Assembly (NCBI GenBank): GCA_022510605.1
Contig: JAFLTB010000025.1
Coordinates: forward strand, 1 to 38,522
From: Lachnospiraceae bacterium
GTDB lineage: Bacteria; Bacillota; Clostridia; Lachnospirales; Lachnospiraceae
Length of the DNA stretch: 38,522 bases
Direction of reading: 5' to 3'
This document shows positions 1-7,183 of the stretch, piece after piece. Both the position numbers and the translations under genes were made by a program. Numbering within the stretch: position 1 is the first letter of the stretch; each line of letters opens with the position of its first letter. The notes under the pieces are model-generated. The model was not told where the DNA came from, searched no databases, and saw nothing but the letters and a program-made list of their open reading frames with translations.

Positions 1-11
1 ATTTTTCCCAC

Positions 12-83
12 CACGATTTGTGCCGGAGCGTCACAAATCGTATTGATGCACAGCCAAGAAAAATGCTCTGCATTTTTCTTGGC
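12..83 (+). promoter_or_regulatory. Hairpin-rich leader of the sensor kinase gene
   Basis: Two perfect inverted repeats lie upstream of the kinase. One has 10-bp arms at 13-22 and 32-41. The other has 14-bp arms at 53-66 and 70-83 with a 3-nt loop. Neither is followed by a clear T-run, so they are not plain terminators. A CCTCC stretch at 91-95 could also pair with the GGAGG ribosome binding site at 111-115. They may be RNA structures controlling the kinase or a repeat element; the sequence does not decide. Confidence 0.5.
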
Positions 84-123
84 GTGCTTCCTCCGCTGAA
101 GTTCCGGAATGGAGGTATAATGA

Positions 124-1392
124 ATGTTGTTATCATTGTTATTTACCATACATTATGCTACCACGCTGATGTTCGGAATATATATATCTGCATTTTTTCT
201 CGGAGTAAAGCAAAACCGGAAAAATATTATTACACTAATGGGGTTCTGCGCTCTTATTGGGATTCTGCATGTCATATGTATACGGATGGCCGGAACTGTC
301 ACTTCCTACCAGCTTTATCCATTTAGTACGCACCTGCCACTGATTCTGTTTCTGGTCCTGTACTACAAATATTCGCTGACCGCCTCCTGTATTTCCGTGT
401 TTTCTGCCTATCTATGCTGCCAGATCAGCAACTGGGTTGGACTGCTTGCATTAAGGTTGACTGATTTGATGGAATGGTATTATATTGCGAGAATCCTCAC
501 AACTATAGTGGTGTTCTTTCTTTTATGCAGGTTTGTATGCCGCACGACCGAAGCGATTTTTGCGAAGAAAGAAAGGGGGCTCTACCTGTTTGGCTTTCTT
601 CCGATGTTATATTATATTTTTGACTATATTGCCACCAAGTATACAGACCTGCTTTATTCCGGCAGCAAGGCGGCCACAGAATTCATGGGGTTTGTCTACT
701 GTATTGGCTATCTGCTTTTTCTGCTGGTTTATTTCAGGGAATACGAGAGCAAACAGGAAATCCGACAGTACGGCGAATTGCTGGAAATGCACCTTCTATC
801 CATTCAGAATGAAATCAGTCAGATGAAACACAGCCAAAAAAAGATGGTGATTTTAAGGCATGACATGCGTCATCATCTGGATCTTATCCTCACCCAGCTC
901 CAAAATGGAAATACAGATGCGGCAATCAGTTATATTCAGGATGTCAGCGGCACTTATGACGAAGCCCTGATTACAGCCTACTGTAAAAATGATATGCTCA
1001 ATTCTGTGATTTCGATTTATCAGATGCGTTTTTCAGACAGAGGGATTTCTCTTGAATGCAGTATTTCTGTTGGAGGATTGCTTTCCGACCAGGAAGTTTC
1101 ATTCTGCACGATTTTATCCAATGCCCTTGAAAATGCCATGCATGCACTGGAAAAGTTAAAGACGAAGGACAAATGGGCAAAACTTACTATTTCCAATAAG
1201 GATAACCATCTTTTGCTTTCCCTTGAAAATCCGGTGGAGCAGATTCCGGTTTTTGTGGACGGAATACCTGTTTCCAGAAAAAACAGGCATGGTATTGGTA
1301 TTAAAAGTATGGTATACTATACAGAAAAACTGCATGGTCAGTGCCATTTTTCTGTTACGAACCATCGGTTTGTTCTAAAAATTATAATCTGA
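124..1392 (+). CDS. GHKL-domain membrane sensor histidine kinase (AgrC-like)
   Basis: A 422-residue protein. The N-terminal ~200 residues are a run of about six hydrophobic membrane segments. The cytoplasmic half has an H-box around H246 (HDMRHHLD), an N-box around residue 333 (NALENAMHAL) and a late G-box (GIGIKSM). This is the GHKL kinase type that pairs with LytTR regulators, as in AgrC/VirS systems that often sense peptides. The ATG at 124 sits 8 nt after GGAGG (111-115). An ATG at 120 opens another frame that stops at 326 and has poorer spacing. The response regulator follows 8 nt after the stop. No AgrB/AgrD-like peptide gene is visible, so the signal is unknown. Confidence 0.88.
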   Translation: MLLSLLFTIHYATTLMFGIYISAFFLGVKQNRKNIITLMGFCALIGILHVICIRMAGTVTSYQLYPFSTHLPLILFLVLYYKYSLTASCISVFSAYLCCQISNWVGLLALRLTDLMEWYYIARILTTIVVFFLLCRFVCRTTEAIFAKKERGLYLFGFLPMLYYIFDYIATKYTDLLYSGSKAATEFMGFVYCIGYLLFLLVYFREYESKQEIRQYGELLEMHLLSIQNEISQMKHSQKKMVILRHDMRHHLDLILTQLQNGNTDAAISYIQDVSGTYDEALITAYCKNDMLNSVISIYQMRFSDRGISLECSISVGGLLSDQEVSFCTILSNALENAMHALEKLKTKDKWAKLTISNKDNHLLLSLENPVEQIPVFVDGIPVSRKNRHGIGIKSMVYYTEKLHGQCHFSVTNHRFVLKIII

Positions 1393-1400
1393 GGTGACGG

Positions 1401-2108
1401 ATGAAAATTGCAATTTGTGATGATGAAGAAATATTTATTGATTCAACCTGCGCCATTGTGGAGCAATGGGCAGCAAAAAATAATATTAGCCCTACGCTCT
1501 TTCGGTTTACAAATGGGGATGACCTGATTGATGCTCACCAAAAGGAACGTATGGATTTAATCATCCTGGATATTATTATGCCTCTTTTTAACGGAATGGA
1601 TGCTGCAAAGGAGTTAAGGGACAAAGGCCAGATGGTTCCCATTATTTTTCTGACCACTTCCAGGGAATTTGCCGTAGATTCCTATGAGGTGAAGGCTTTC
1701 AACTATCTGATAAAGCCTGTAGATGCCAGAAAATTGTCGGATGTTCTGGATGATTTTCTGAAAACGCTGCCACTGTCTGAAAATACCTTTATCGCCCGGA
1801 CTGGCGACGGATTTCTGCAGATTATGGTTTCTGACGTGGACTATCTTGAAGCCCAGAATAAGCAGGTTCTTTTTCACATGTCGGCTGGAAGAATGATTGC
1901 TGTCCACGAACGCTTTTCCAAATGCGCAGAAGTGTTTTCCCTGGAAAATGGTTTCTTCCGCTGCCACCGCAGCTATATTGTGAATCTGAGCTGTGTAAAG
2001 CAGTTTTCAAAATCGGAGATTACTACGTCCCATCATGAGACCATCCCCATCTCCCGAAACAACTATGCAGCATTTAAGGAAACTTACTTTCAGCATATGT
2101 TTCAATGA
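1401..2108 (+). CDS. LytTR-family response regulator
   Basis: A 235-residue two-domain regulator. Residues 1-120 form a receiver domain with the acidic start (ICDDEE), a phospho-acceptor Asp near residue 57 (LIILDIIMP) and a conserved Lys in FNYLIKPVD. Residues ~130-235 are a LytTR DNA-binding domain (FFRCHRSYIVNL). LytTR proteins bind imperfect direct repeats and control extracellular products, bacteriocins or quorum sensing. It is co-transcribed with the kinase upstream and closed by a strong terminator, so the pair forms a self-contained system. Its targets are not identifiable within this window. Confidence 0.92.
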   Translation: MKIAICDDEEIFIDSTCAIVEQWAAKNNISPTLFRFTNGDDLIDAHQKERMDLIILDIIMPLFNGMDAAKELRDKGQMVPIIFLTTSREFAVDSYEVKAFNYLIKPVDARKLSDVLDDFLKTLPLSENTFIARTGDGFLQIMVSDVDYLEAQNKQVLFHMSAGRMIAVHERFSKCAEVFSLENGFFRCHRSYIVNLSCVKQFSKSEITTSHHETIPISRNNYAAFKETYFQHMFQ

Positions 2109-2135
2109 GCCTTCAGATTTTTACAGATGGGGCGG

Positions 2136-2178
2136 AAAAAGACAGTGCCTTGTTGTTTATAAAGCACTGTCTTTTTTT
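2136..2178. terminator. Bidirectional terminator between response regulator and leuA fusion
   Basis: Perfect inverted repeat with a GACAGTGC/GCACTGTC core, preceded by five A and followed by seven T. It lies between two convergent genes and has a T-run in both reading directions. Confidence 0.92.
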
Positions 2179-2187
2179 GCTCGTTAT

Positions 2188-4182
2188 TTATTTATCGCCG
2201 CCATTTCGGTACTGCACCGGGGTCATGTCAAATTTCTTCCGGAAGACACGGTTGAAGTGCTCCACATTGGGATATCCCACGGCCACCGCAATATTTTCCA
2301 CTGTCATATTGCCGTTTTTCAAAAGCGTCCGGGCTTTTTTCATCCGAATGTTTGTTACCAGCTCTACAAAGGTTTTACCGGATTTTTCGTGAATGTATTT
2401 GCTGATATAAGGCTCGCTCAGGTGGAACTGCTCTGCCATGGTCTCCAGGGTGACGGTCTGATAATTGGCCTGAATGTAATTCATCATGGACATCAGCCGT
2501 TCGTCCTTGCAGGATTCGCTGTTCTGAATCTCCGGCAGTTTGTTGACGCAGACACAGAGAGCGTGGATGGAGGCCTTGATGATGTCCTCGTCAATGCCGA
2601 CGCCCCAATAGGACCTGCCCTGACAGGTAATACCCACATAGGAGATAGCTCGTGAGGAGGAGCCCTGTGTGAGAGCATGTTCCTCGTAAGCGGACAACTG
2701 GTAACTAATACCGAAAAACTGCTTAATGGTATTACTTACCGCATCCAGGCGGCCGTTGCCCATGGCGTCCACAATGGTCTTTTTGTCGCCGCAGGCGATG
2801 GTGGTCTCCGCCATGATGCCATCCACCTGTTTGAAGTGGCACTCGCTGATTTGGAAATATGGCATCGGCGTAATGTAATGCTCCTCAAATATTTCATATA
2901 CCCACTGGGGGGATAATTCCTTGTGCTCCTCATCGGAGACATTTTTCATCATATAGCCTACTTCCTCCCGCATGGCGTCCGGGAGGGAAATGCCGAAATT
3001 CTGCTTTAAGATATAGTTGACGCCGCCCTTGCCGGACTGGCTGTTAATGCGGATAACGTCCGAGTCATAGGTACGCCCCACATCCTTTGGGTCCACCGGC
3101 AGATACGGTACGCTCCAGGTATTCAGTTTTTTGTCCTCGCGCCACTGCATTCCCTTGGCGATGGCATCCTGATGGGAGCCGGAAAAGGCGGTAAATACCA
3201 AATCACCGGCGTATGGCTGACGCTCGTACACGTGCATTCTCGTAAAGGTTTCATAGTTTTTCCGGATTTTTGGCATGTCAGAGAAATCCAGCTTCGGGTC
3301 AACTCCATGGGAAAACATATTCATAGCCAGAGTGACAATGTCCACGTTGCCGGTTCGCTCACCGTTGCCAAACAGAGTTCCCTCAATACGGTCGGCGCCG
3401 GCCAGGATGCCCAGTTCGGCATCGCAGACACCACAGCCCCGGTCGTTGTGCGGGTGCAGGGACAGTGTCACAGCATCACGGTATTTCAAATGCTTGTGAA
3501 TGTACTCCACCTGGGTGGCAAATACGTGAGGCATGGCATTCTCCACCGTGGTGGGGATGTTGATGATGGCCTTATTGTCTGCTGTTGGCTGCCAGACGTC
3601 CAGAACCGCATTGCAGACCTCCACGGCGTAATCCACCTCAGTACCCGGAAAACTCTCCGGGCTGTACTCAAAGGAAAAGCTTCCGTCGGTTTCGGCTGCC
3701 AGTTCCTTTAAGAGAATGGCTCCGTCAATGGCGATTTGCTTTATTTCCTCCTTACTCTTCTTAAATACCTGCTCCCGCTGTGCCACAGAAGTGGAATTAT
3801 ACAGATGAACCACGGCATGGGGAGCGCCCTTTACAGCCTCGAAGGTCTTTTTGATAATGTGCTCCCTGGCCTGGGTCAGAACCTGAACCGTTACGTCATC
3901 CGGAATCATGTTCCGCTCAATCAAAGCACGCATAAACTCATACTCTGTCTCGGAAGCGGCAGGAAAGCCCACCTCAATTTCCTTGAAGCCGATTTCCACT
4001 AACATCTGGAAAAACTGCAGTTTTTCCTCCAGGCTCATGGGCTCAATCAAAGCCTGATTACCGTCCCGCAAATCCACGGAACACCAAATGGGCGGCGCTT
4101 CAATGGCGTCTTTTTTGACCCAGTCATAGGTACATTCCGGCGGCATAAAATATGCCTTTTCATACTTGGTGTAATTTTCCAT
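2188..4182 (-). CDS. leuA: 2-isopropylmalate synthase fused to a C-terminal AraC-type DNA-binding domain
   Basis: A 664-residue protein. Residues ~30-420 are the long-form LeuA catalytic domain, with [10 protein letters not shown] (residues 36-45) and the metal-binding region SLHPHNDRG. It condenses acetyl-CoA with 2-oxoisovalerate in the first committed step of leucine synthesis. A LeuA allosteric-type region follows (~440-550). Residues 560-664 are an extra AraC/XylS-type double helix-turn-helix ([17 protein letters not shown]; then [20 protein letters not shown]), which is not part of ordinary LeuA. I chose the ATG at 4182, 8 nt after GGAGG. The open frame runs back to 4359, but that part overlaps the T-box and terminator and should not be translated. 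No frameshift or stop separates the parts. Whether the fused domain binds DNA is inference. Confidence 0.9.
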   Translation of the reverse strand: MENYTKYEKAYFMPPECTYDWVKKDAIEAPPIWCSVDLRDGNQALIEPMSLEEKLQFFQMLVEIGFKEIEVGFPAASETEYEFMRALIERNMIPDDVTVQVLTQAREHIIKKTFEAVKGAPHAVVHLYNSTSVAQREQVFKKSKEEIKQIAIDGAILLKELAAETDGSFSFEYSPESFPGTEVDYAVEVCNAVLDVWQPTADNKAIINIPTTVENAMPHVFATQVEYIHKHLKYRDAVTLSLHPHNDRGCGVCDAELGILAGADRIEGTLFGNGERTGNVDIVTLAMNMFSHGVDPKLDFSDMPKIRKNYETFTRMHVYERQPYAGDLVFTAFSGSHQDAIAKGMQWREDKKLNTWSVPYLPVDPKDVGRTYDSDVIRINSQSGKGGVNYILKQNFGISLPDAMREEVGYMMKNVSDEEHKELSPQWVYEIFEEHYITPMPYFQISECHFKQVDGIMAETTIACGDKKTIVDAMGNGRLDAVSNTIKQFFGISYQLSAYEEHALTQGSSSRAISYVGITCQGRSYWGVGIDEDIIKASIHALCVCVNKLPEIQNSESCKDERLMSMMNYIQANYQTVTLETMAEQFHLSEPYISKYIHEKSGKTFVELVTNIRMKKARTLLKNGNMTVENIAVAVGYPNVEHFNRVFRKKFDMTPVQYRNGGDK

Positions 4183-4240
4183 TTTCCATTCCTCCATTTT
4201 TCTTCTAAAATCTGCTGCAGGGTGTTGGAATCGGATACAA

Positions 4241-4288
4241 TAAAAAATCTTCCACCCCCACAACCATGCGGTTGTAGAGACGAAAGAT
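4241..4288 (-). terminator. T-box terminator of leuA
   Basis: An 18-bp stem counting G-U pairs, with an ACAACC/GGTTGT top around a GCAT loop, followed on the minus strand by TTTTTT. It lies directly downstream of the T-box sequence, where the conditional terminator is expected. Confidence 0.88.
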
Positions 4289-4565
4289 GTCATTCTCTCG
4301 CGGTACCACTCTACTTCATGTCCCGGTGTCCTGGAACATGCCCTCATCAGCACTAACATGCCTTTCCCCTGTAACGGTGGGCTTCCGGTGTACTCTACTG
4401 TATAGCGCCTCCGGCAAAAGGAGTTTTTTGCCCCCAGGGGAAAACGCAGGGTTCAAGTACACGGCTCAGAGGCGAGTTCGCTGTATTCCTTTTGCTGTCT
4501 TGCACCAGCCGGCAGCTCTCTGGAAAAAGTAGGACAGTTACTATTCCTCATCTTTGCCTTTGTCG
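4241..4565 (-). promoter_or_regulatory. T-box leader (leucine-type), controlling leuA
   Basis: On the minus strand the leader starts with a stem I region (GGAATAGTAACTG; GAGAGC...GGCTGGTGCAAGAC) and contains the hallmark T-box sequence AGAGTGGTACCGCG at 4312-4299. A candidate specifier CUC (Leu) lies at 4476-4474 in the context GAACTCGCC. T-boxes bind uncharged tRNA to stabilise an antiterminator, so low charged tRNA-Leu would turn on leuA. The specifier call is made by eye and fits the gene. Confidence 0.93.
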
Positions 4566-4571
4566 TGATTT

Positions 4572-4599
4572 ATTATATCACAAAAAAAAGAAAATGCAA
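4572..4599 (-). promoter_or_regulatory. SigmaA-type promoter of leuA
   Basis: Minus-strand TTGCAT (4599-4594), 16-nt spacer, TATAAT (4577-4572). Transcription would begin near 4565, exactly where the T-box RNA begins. Confidence 0.75.
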
Positions 4600-4619
4600 C
4601 TGATTAAATTTAATCAGTT
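4598..4619. promoter_or_regulatory. 22-bp perfect palindrome abutting the leuA -35 box
   Basis: The half-site AACTGATTAAA is followed immediately by its exact reverse complement. It overlaps the last two bases of the leuA -35 and lies about 50 bp upstream of the divergent acyltransferase promoter. It is a candidate operator; the binding protein is unknown. Confidence 0.6.
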
Positions 4620-4670
4620 TTATTGATTTATTTTATTATATCTTGCAAAATAGAGCAGTGGAAAATACAA

Positions 4671-4699
4671 TTGCACTTTGACTTAATCTACGTTATACT
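4671..4699 (+). promoter_or_regulatory. SigmaA-type promoter of acyltransferase gene
   Basis: TTGCAC (4671-4676), 17-nt spacer, TATACT (4694-4699). Confidence 0.7.
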
Positions 4700-4776
4700 A
4701 TAGAAGGAATTTCTAGGAAACAATAGGATTGTATGAAAACGGTTTAATGATAAGGGGAGAGGAAGGGACTGTCGAG

Positions 4777-5853
4777 ATGAAACGAAATCATTTTATTGAT
4801 GTATTGAAAGGAATCTGCATTATTTTTGTAATTATTACCCACTATAACTGGAGCAATGAGGCACGGATGGATTATTTGTTTCCGTTCTGGATTGATATGG
4901 CGGTGCCGATTTTTATGATTCTGTCCGGTTATGTGTACGCAAATTCCTTTGAAAGGAAAGGAATTTCCTCCATAGGCCAGGCGTACCAGTTGAAATTTGT
5001 GTTGGATAAGATTATCCGATATACGGTTCCGTTTCTGATTGCCTATGTGTTGGAAATTATAATTTGTGCCGTCAGGTCGGAGGCGATGTCGGCAGAGGAG
5101 ATATTTGTGGTTTTCTGGCAGGGAGGCCTGGGCCCTGGCAGCTGGTATTTTCCTGTTATGCTCCAGTTCATTTTTACCTTCCCTGTTGTCTACTTTATTA
5201 TTAAGAAATACGATGCCTATGGGCTGTTGATATGCGCCATTATCAATGTGATTTACGGATTTTTGCCGAAACCTTATGAGATGAGTTACGACTGTTATCG
5301 ACTGCTTCTGTTCCGCTATTTGTTAGTCATTGCCTTTGGATGCTATCTGCATTTGAAAAAAGGACAGGTGAAAAAGGTGTGGGGCGTGCTTTCCTGTCTG
5401 TGCGGCATAGCCTTTCTGGTGGCCCTGTGCTATATGGGCTATATGCCGAAACTGATTCGGTTCTGGCCAAAAACCTCTTATGCCGCCTGCCTGTATATAA
5501 TGCCATTAGCCGCAGTGATGTTAAATAAATGTAAGAAGGGCTGGCTGCCTTTTGAGGTAATTGGTAAAGCTTCTTTTAATATCCTGCTGGCTCAGATGGT
5601 GTACTATAGATTTTTTGCAAAGTATATTTATGCACAGATTGATAATAAACTGCTGGAGCTGTTGGCAGGCATTGCCATCAGTCTGGTGGCAGGAGTGATT
5701 TTTTACTATATAGAAACCCCAATCACAAAGTTCGTTATAAAAAAAGCAGATCAATGCATGGAGAAAGAGCGGAAGGTCGGACTGGTGGAATGGTGGAACC
5801 GGCATTTTTATGCTGGAAAGCCAGAAGTAGTGGAAAAACAAAAAAAGGCTTGA
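4777..5853 (+). CDS. Acyltransferase family 3 membrane protein
   Basis: A 358-residue integral membrane protein with about ten hydrophobic helices. The N-terminus (NHFIDVLKGICIIFVIITHYNW) matches the acyltransferase-3 signature, in which D-x-L-K-G and a His in the first helix are typical. Family members transfer acetyl or other acyl groups to cell-surface sugars or peptidoglycan-linked polymers; the substrate here cannot be told. I chose the ATG at 4777, 8 nt after AGGAAGGG. The frame also opens at a TTG at 4729 with a weak binding site. It is a single-gene unit divergent from leuA. Its stop codon lies inside the -35 box of the following tRNA promoter, so the two units are tightly packed. Confidence 0.85.
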   Translation: MKRNHFIDVLKGICIIFVIITHYNWSNEARMDYLFPFWIDMAVPIFMILSGYVYANSFERKGISSIGQAYQLKFVLDKIIRYTVPFLIAYVLEIIICAVRSEAMSAEEIFVVFWQGGLGPGSWYFPVMLQFIFTFPVVYFIIKKYDAYGLLICAIINVIYGFLPKPYEMSYDCYRLLLFRYLLVIAFGCYLHLKKGQVKKVWGVLSCLCGIAFLVALCYMGYMPKLIRFWPKTSYAACLYIMPLAAVMLNKCKKGWLPFEVIGKASFNILLAQMVYYRFFAKYIYAQIDNKLLELLAGIAISLVAGVIFYYIETPITKFVIKKADQCMEKERKVGLVEWWNRHFYAGKPEVVEKQKKA

Positions 5854-5878
5854 CTTTTGCCACTCCTTCGGGTATTAT
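5850..5878 (+). promoter_or_regulatory. Promoter of tRNA-Arg
   Basis: TTGACT (5850-5855), 17-nt spacer, TATTAT (5873-5878), 12 nt before the tRNA 5' end. Confidence 0.8.
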
Positions 5879-5890
5879 AATATTTGCGTT

Positions 5891-5964
5891 GTGCGTGTAG
5901 CTCAGCTGGATAGAGCACTTGGCTACGGACCAAGGTGTCGGGAGTTCGAATCTTCTCACGCACG
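5891..5964 (+). tRNA. tRNA-Arg (anticodon ACG)
   Basis: A 74-nt cloverleaf. The 7-bp acceptor GTGCGTG pairs with CACGCAC, with discriminator G. The anticodon stem CTTGG/CCAAG holds the loop CTACGGA, giving ACG. The T-loop is TTCGAAT. CCA is not encoded. The A34 would be edited to inosine to read CGU/CGC/CGA. Confidence 0.96.
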
Positions 5965-5966
5965 CT

Positions 5967-5995
5967 AAAAAGGTGCCAGATTTGGCACCTTTTTG
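5967..5995. terminator. Bidirectional terminator after tRNA-Arg
   Basis: AAAAGGTGCCA and TGGCACCTTTT form a perfect stem with a short loop and T/A runs on both sides. It serves the tRNA on the plus strand and the DtxR-like gene on the minus strand. Confidence 0.9.
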
Positions 5996-6007
5996 TTATG
6001 AAAAATT

Positions 6008-6379
6008 TTACGCTTCTATTTTAGACCACGCCTTTTTTATAGCATCGAAACTTTCCTTACTTATAACATGCTCAATCTTGCAGGCATCTTCCTCGGCAGT
6101 TTCTTCGGAGACACCCAGCGTAGTGAGACAGTGGGCAAGAAAATTGTGTCGCTCGTATATCATTTCAGCGATGGCCCGCCCGGCGTCGGTGAGATAGATG
6201 TATCCGGCATCCGTCACGGTAATATGTTCATTCTCCCGAAGATGTTTCATGGCGACGCTGACGCTGGACTTCTTAAAACCCAGTTCAGTGGCAATATCAA
6301 CAGAGCGGACAACAGGTAATTTATGACTTAACACAAGGATGGTTTCCAGATAATTCTCTGCGGATTCGTTTGTCTTCAT
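6008..6379 (-). CDS. DtxR/MntR-family metal-dependent repressor
   Basis: A 123-residue protein. Residues ~5-65 form a winged helix-turn-helix (SAENYLETILVLS; RSVDIATELGFKKSSVSVAMKHL) and residues ~70-123 the metal-binding dimerisation region, with conserved E/H/C/E/H positions (ERHNFLAHCL; EEDACKIEHVIS). It lacks the C-terminal SH3-like domain, as in MntR-type members. The start ATG at 6379 follows AAAGGGG by 7 nt. The gene is divergent from feoA-feoA-feoB, and both promoters share a ~200-bp region with candidate operators, so it probably represses the iron operon when Fe(II) or Mn(II) is plentiful. The metal cannot be assigned from sequence. Confidence 0.9.
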   Translation of the reverse strand: MKTNESAENYLETILVLSHKLPVVRSVDIATELGFKKSSVSVAMKHLRENEHITVTDAGYIYLTDAGRAIAEMIYERHNFLAHCLTTLGVSEETAEEDACKIEHVISKESFDAIKKAWSKIEA

Positions 6380-6424
6380 TGTATAACCCCTTTCCTGCAT
6401 TGGAATAAATACTCTATTTACATC

Positions 6425-6453
6425 AGTATATCATTCTTTTCCTTTTTTATCAA
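6425..6453 (-). promoter_or_regulatory. Promoter of the DtxR/MntR-like gene
   Basis: Minus-strand TTGATA (6453-6448), 17-nt spacer, TATACT (6430-6425). Confidence 0.75.
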
Positions 6454-6517
6454 ATATTCCCACATATTTTTTAGCCCAAATTTACTAAAATTTTATCAAA
6501 ATTTCTTGAAAAAGTTC

Positions 6518-6546
6518 TTGACAACTAATAGGCGTTAGAGTATACT
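6518..6546 (+). promoter_or_regulatory. Promoter of the feo operon
   Basis: TTGACA (6518-6523), exactly 17-nt spacer, TATACT (6541-6546). The -10 box lies inside the inverted repeat annotated as the operator. Confidence 0.88.
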
Positions 6547-6549
6547 AAC
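6525..6549. promoter_or_regulatory. Candidate metal-repressor operator, feo promoter
   Basis: TTAG-N6-CTAA at 6535-6548 (arms extend to GTTAG/CTAAC, 6534-6549) covers the -10 box. Another CTAA lies at 6525-6528, so CTAA, TTAG and CTAA recur every 10 bp, one helical turn. A second TTAG-N6-CTAA lies in front of feoB. DtxR-family operators typically carry TTAG/CTAA-like arms. Confidence 0.6.
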
Positions 6550-6598
6550 CGTGTGAAGAAAATCACTATAGTTACAATCAGGGAAAGGATGATGTGTG

Positions 6599-6808
6599 AT
6601 GCCTCTGACGATGGCAAGAGTTGGTGAAGCTAATACGATTAAACGGATTGGCGGCAAGGCGGAGACCAGACAGTTTCTGGAAAATCTGGGCTTTGTTACC
6701 GGCGGTGTAGTTACTGTGGTTTCCGAGATTAGCGGCAATATGATTTTGAATGTCAAGAATTCCCGGATTGCGCTTGGTAAGGATATGGCCAACAAGATTA
6801 TGGTCTGA
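6599..6808 (+). CDS. feoA: FeoA-family protein (first copy)
   Basis: A 69-residue SH3-like FeoA domain protein (GEANTIKRIGG; FLENLGFVTGGVVTVVS; GNMILNVKNSRIALGKDMANKI). FeoA is a small cytosolic partner of the FeoB iron transporter. I chose the ATG at 6599, 10 nt after AAAGG; a GTG directly before it (6596) is in frame. It is first in the feo operon, and the second feoA starts 16 nt after its stop. Tandem FeoA genes before feoB are common in Clostridia. Confidence 0.9.
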   Translation: MPLTMARVGEANTIKRIGGKAETRQFLENLGFVTGGVVTVVSEISGNMILNVKNSRIALGKDMANKIMV

Positions 6809-6824
6809 TATAATGGAGGATACG

Positions 6825-7046
6825 ATGAAGACGTTGCGGGAAGTGGATTGTGGGCAGAGCGCCACAGTAAAGAAATTAACAGGAACAGGCCCTGTAAAAA
6901 GGCGTATAATGGATATGGGCATCACAAAAGGCGTGGAGATTTTTGTGAGAAAGGTAGCGCCGTTAGGAGATCCAATCGAGGTTACGGTACGTGGTTATGA
7001 ACTGTCTCTGCGCAAGGCCGATGCGGAAATGATAGAGGTGGAGTGA
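6825..7046 (+). CDS. feoA: FeoA-family protein (second copy)
   Basis: A 73-residue FeoA domain protein (MKTLREVDCGQSATVKKL; GPVKRRIMDMGITKGVEIFV; DPIEVTVRGYELSLRKADAEMI). The start ATG at 6825 follows GGAGG (6815-6819) by 5 nt; an in-frame ATG at 6813 overlaps that binding site. It diverges from the first FeoA copy and is closer to the usual pattern R-R-x-x-x-M-G-I-x-x-G. It probably works with FeoB on Fe(II) uptake. Confidence 0.92.
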   Translation: MKTLREVDCGQSATVKKLTGTGPVKRRIMDMGITKGVEIFVRKVAPLGDPIEVTVRGYELSLRKADAEMIEVE

Positions 7047-7183
7047 CAGCGGGAAAAGAGTGACAGGATACATATCTGTCGATTTTATAAAAAGTAATTT
7101 TTTTTTGGTTAATAGTTAGGCAAGACTAATTTAAGGAAGTTGAAACAAATTCGTTATAAGAAACGCAGAAAAGAGGAAGGAAA
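7047..7183 (+). promoter_or_regulatory. feoA-feoB intergenic region with second TTAG-N6-CTAA site
   Basis: TTAG-N6-CTAA at 7116-7129 has the same arms and spacing as the feo promoter site. A weak promoter-like pair, TTGGTT (7105-7110) and TAATTT (7127-7132), flanks it with 16-nt spacing. This suggests an internal, separately repressed start for feoB. Upstream, GACAG/CTGTC arms form a small inverted repeat near 7061-7079. Confidence 0.5.

Noticed and set aside
18-326. 102-codon frame overlapping the kinase start
   Set aside because: Runs through both leader hairpins, has inferior spacing at its internal ATG (120), and gives no recognisable protein; the kinase frame at 124 is conserved.
2035-2655. 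206-codon plus-strand open frame antisense to the leuA fusion
   Set aside because: Shadow of a strongly conserved minus-strand gene, with no binding site; it begins inside the response regulator and crosses the terminator.
4183-4359. N-terminal extension of LeuA to the longest open frame
   Set aside because: It overlaps the T-box sequence and terminator, has no family similarity, and a GGAGG-preceded ATG at 4182 gives the normal LeuA start.
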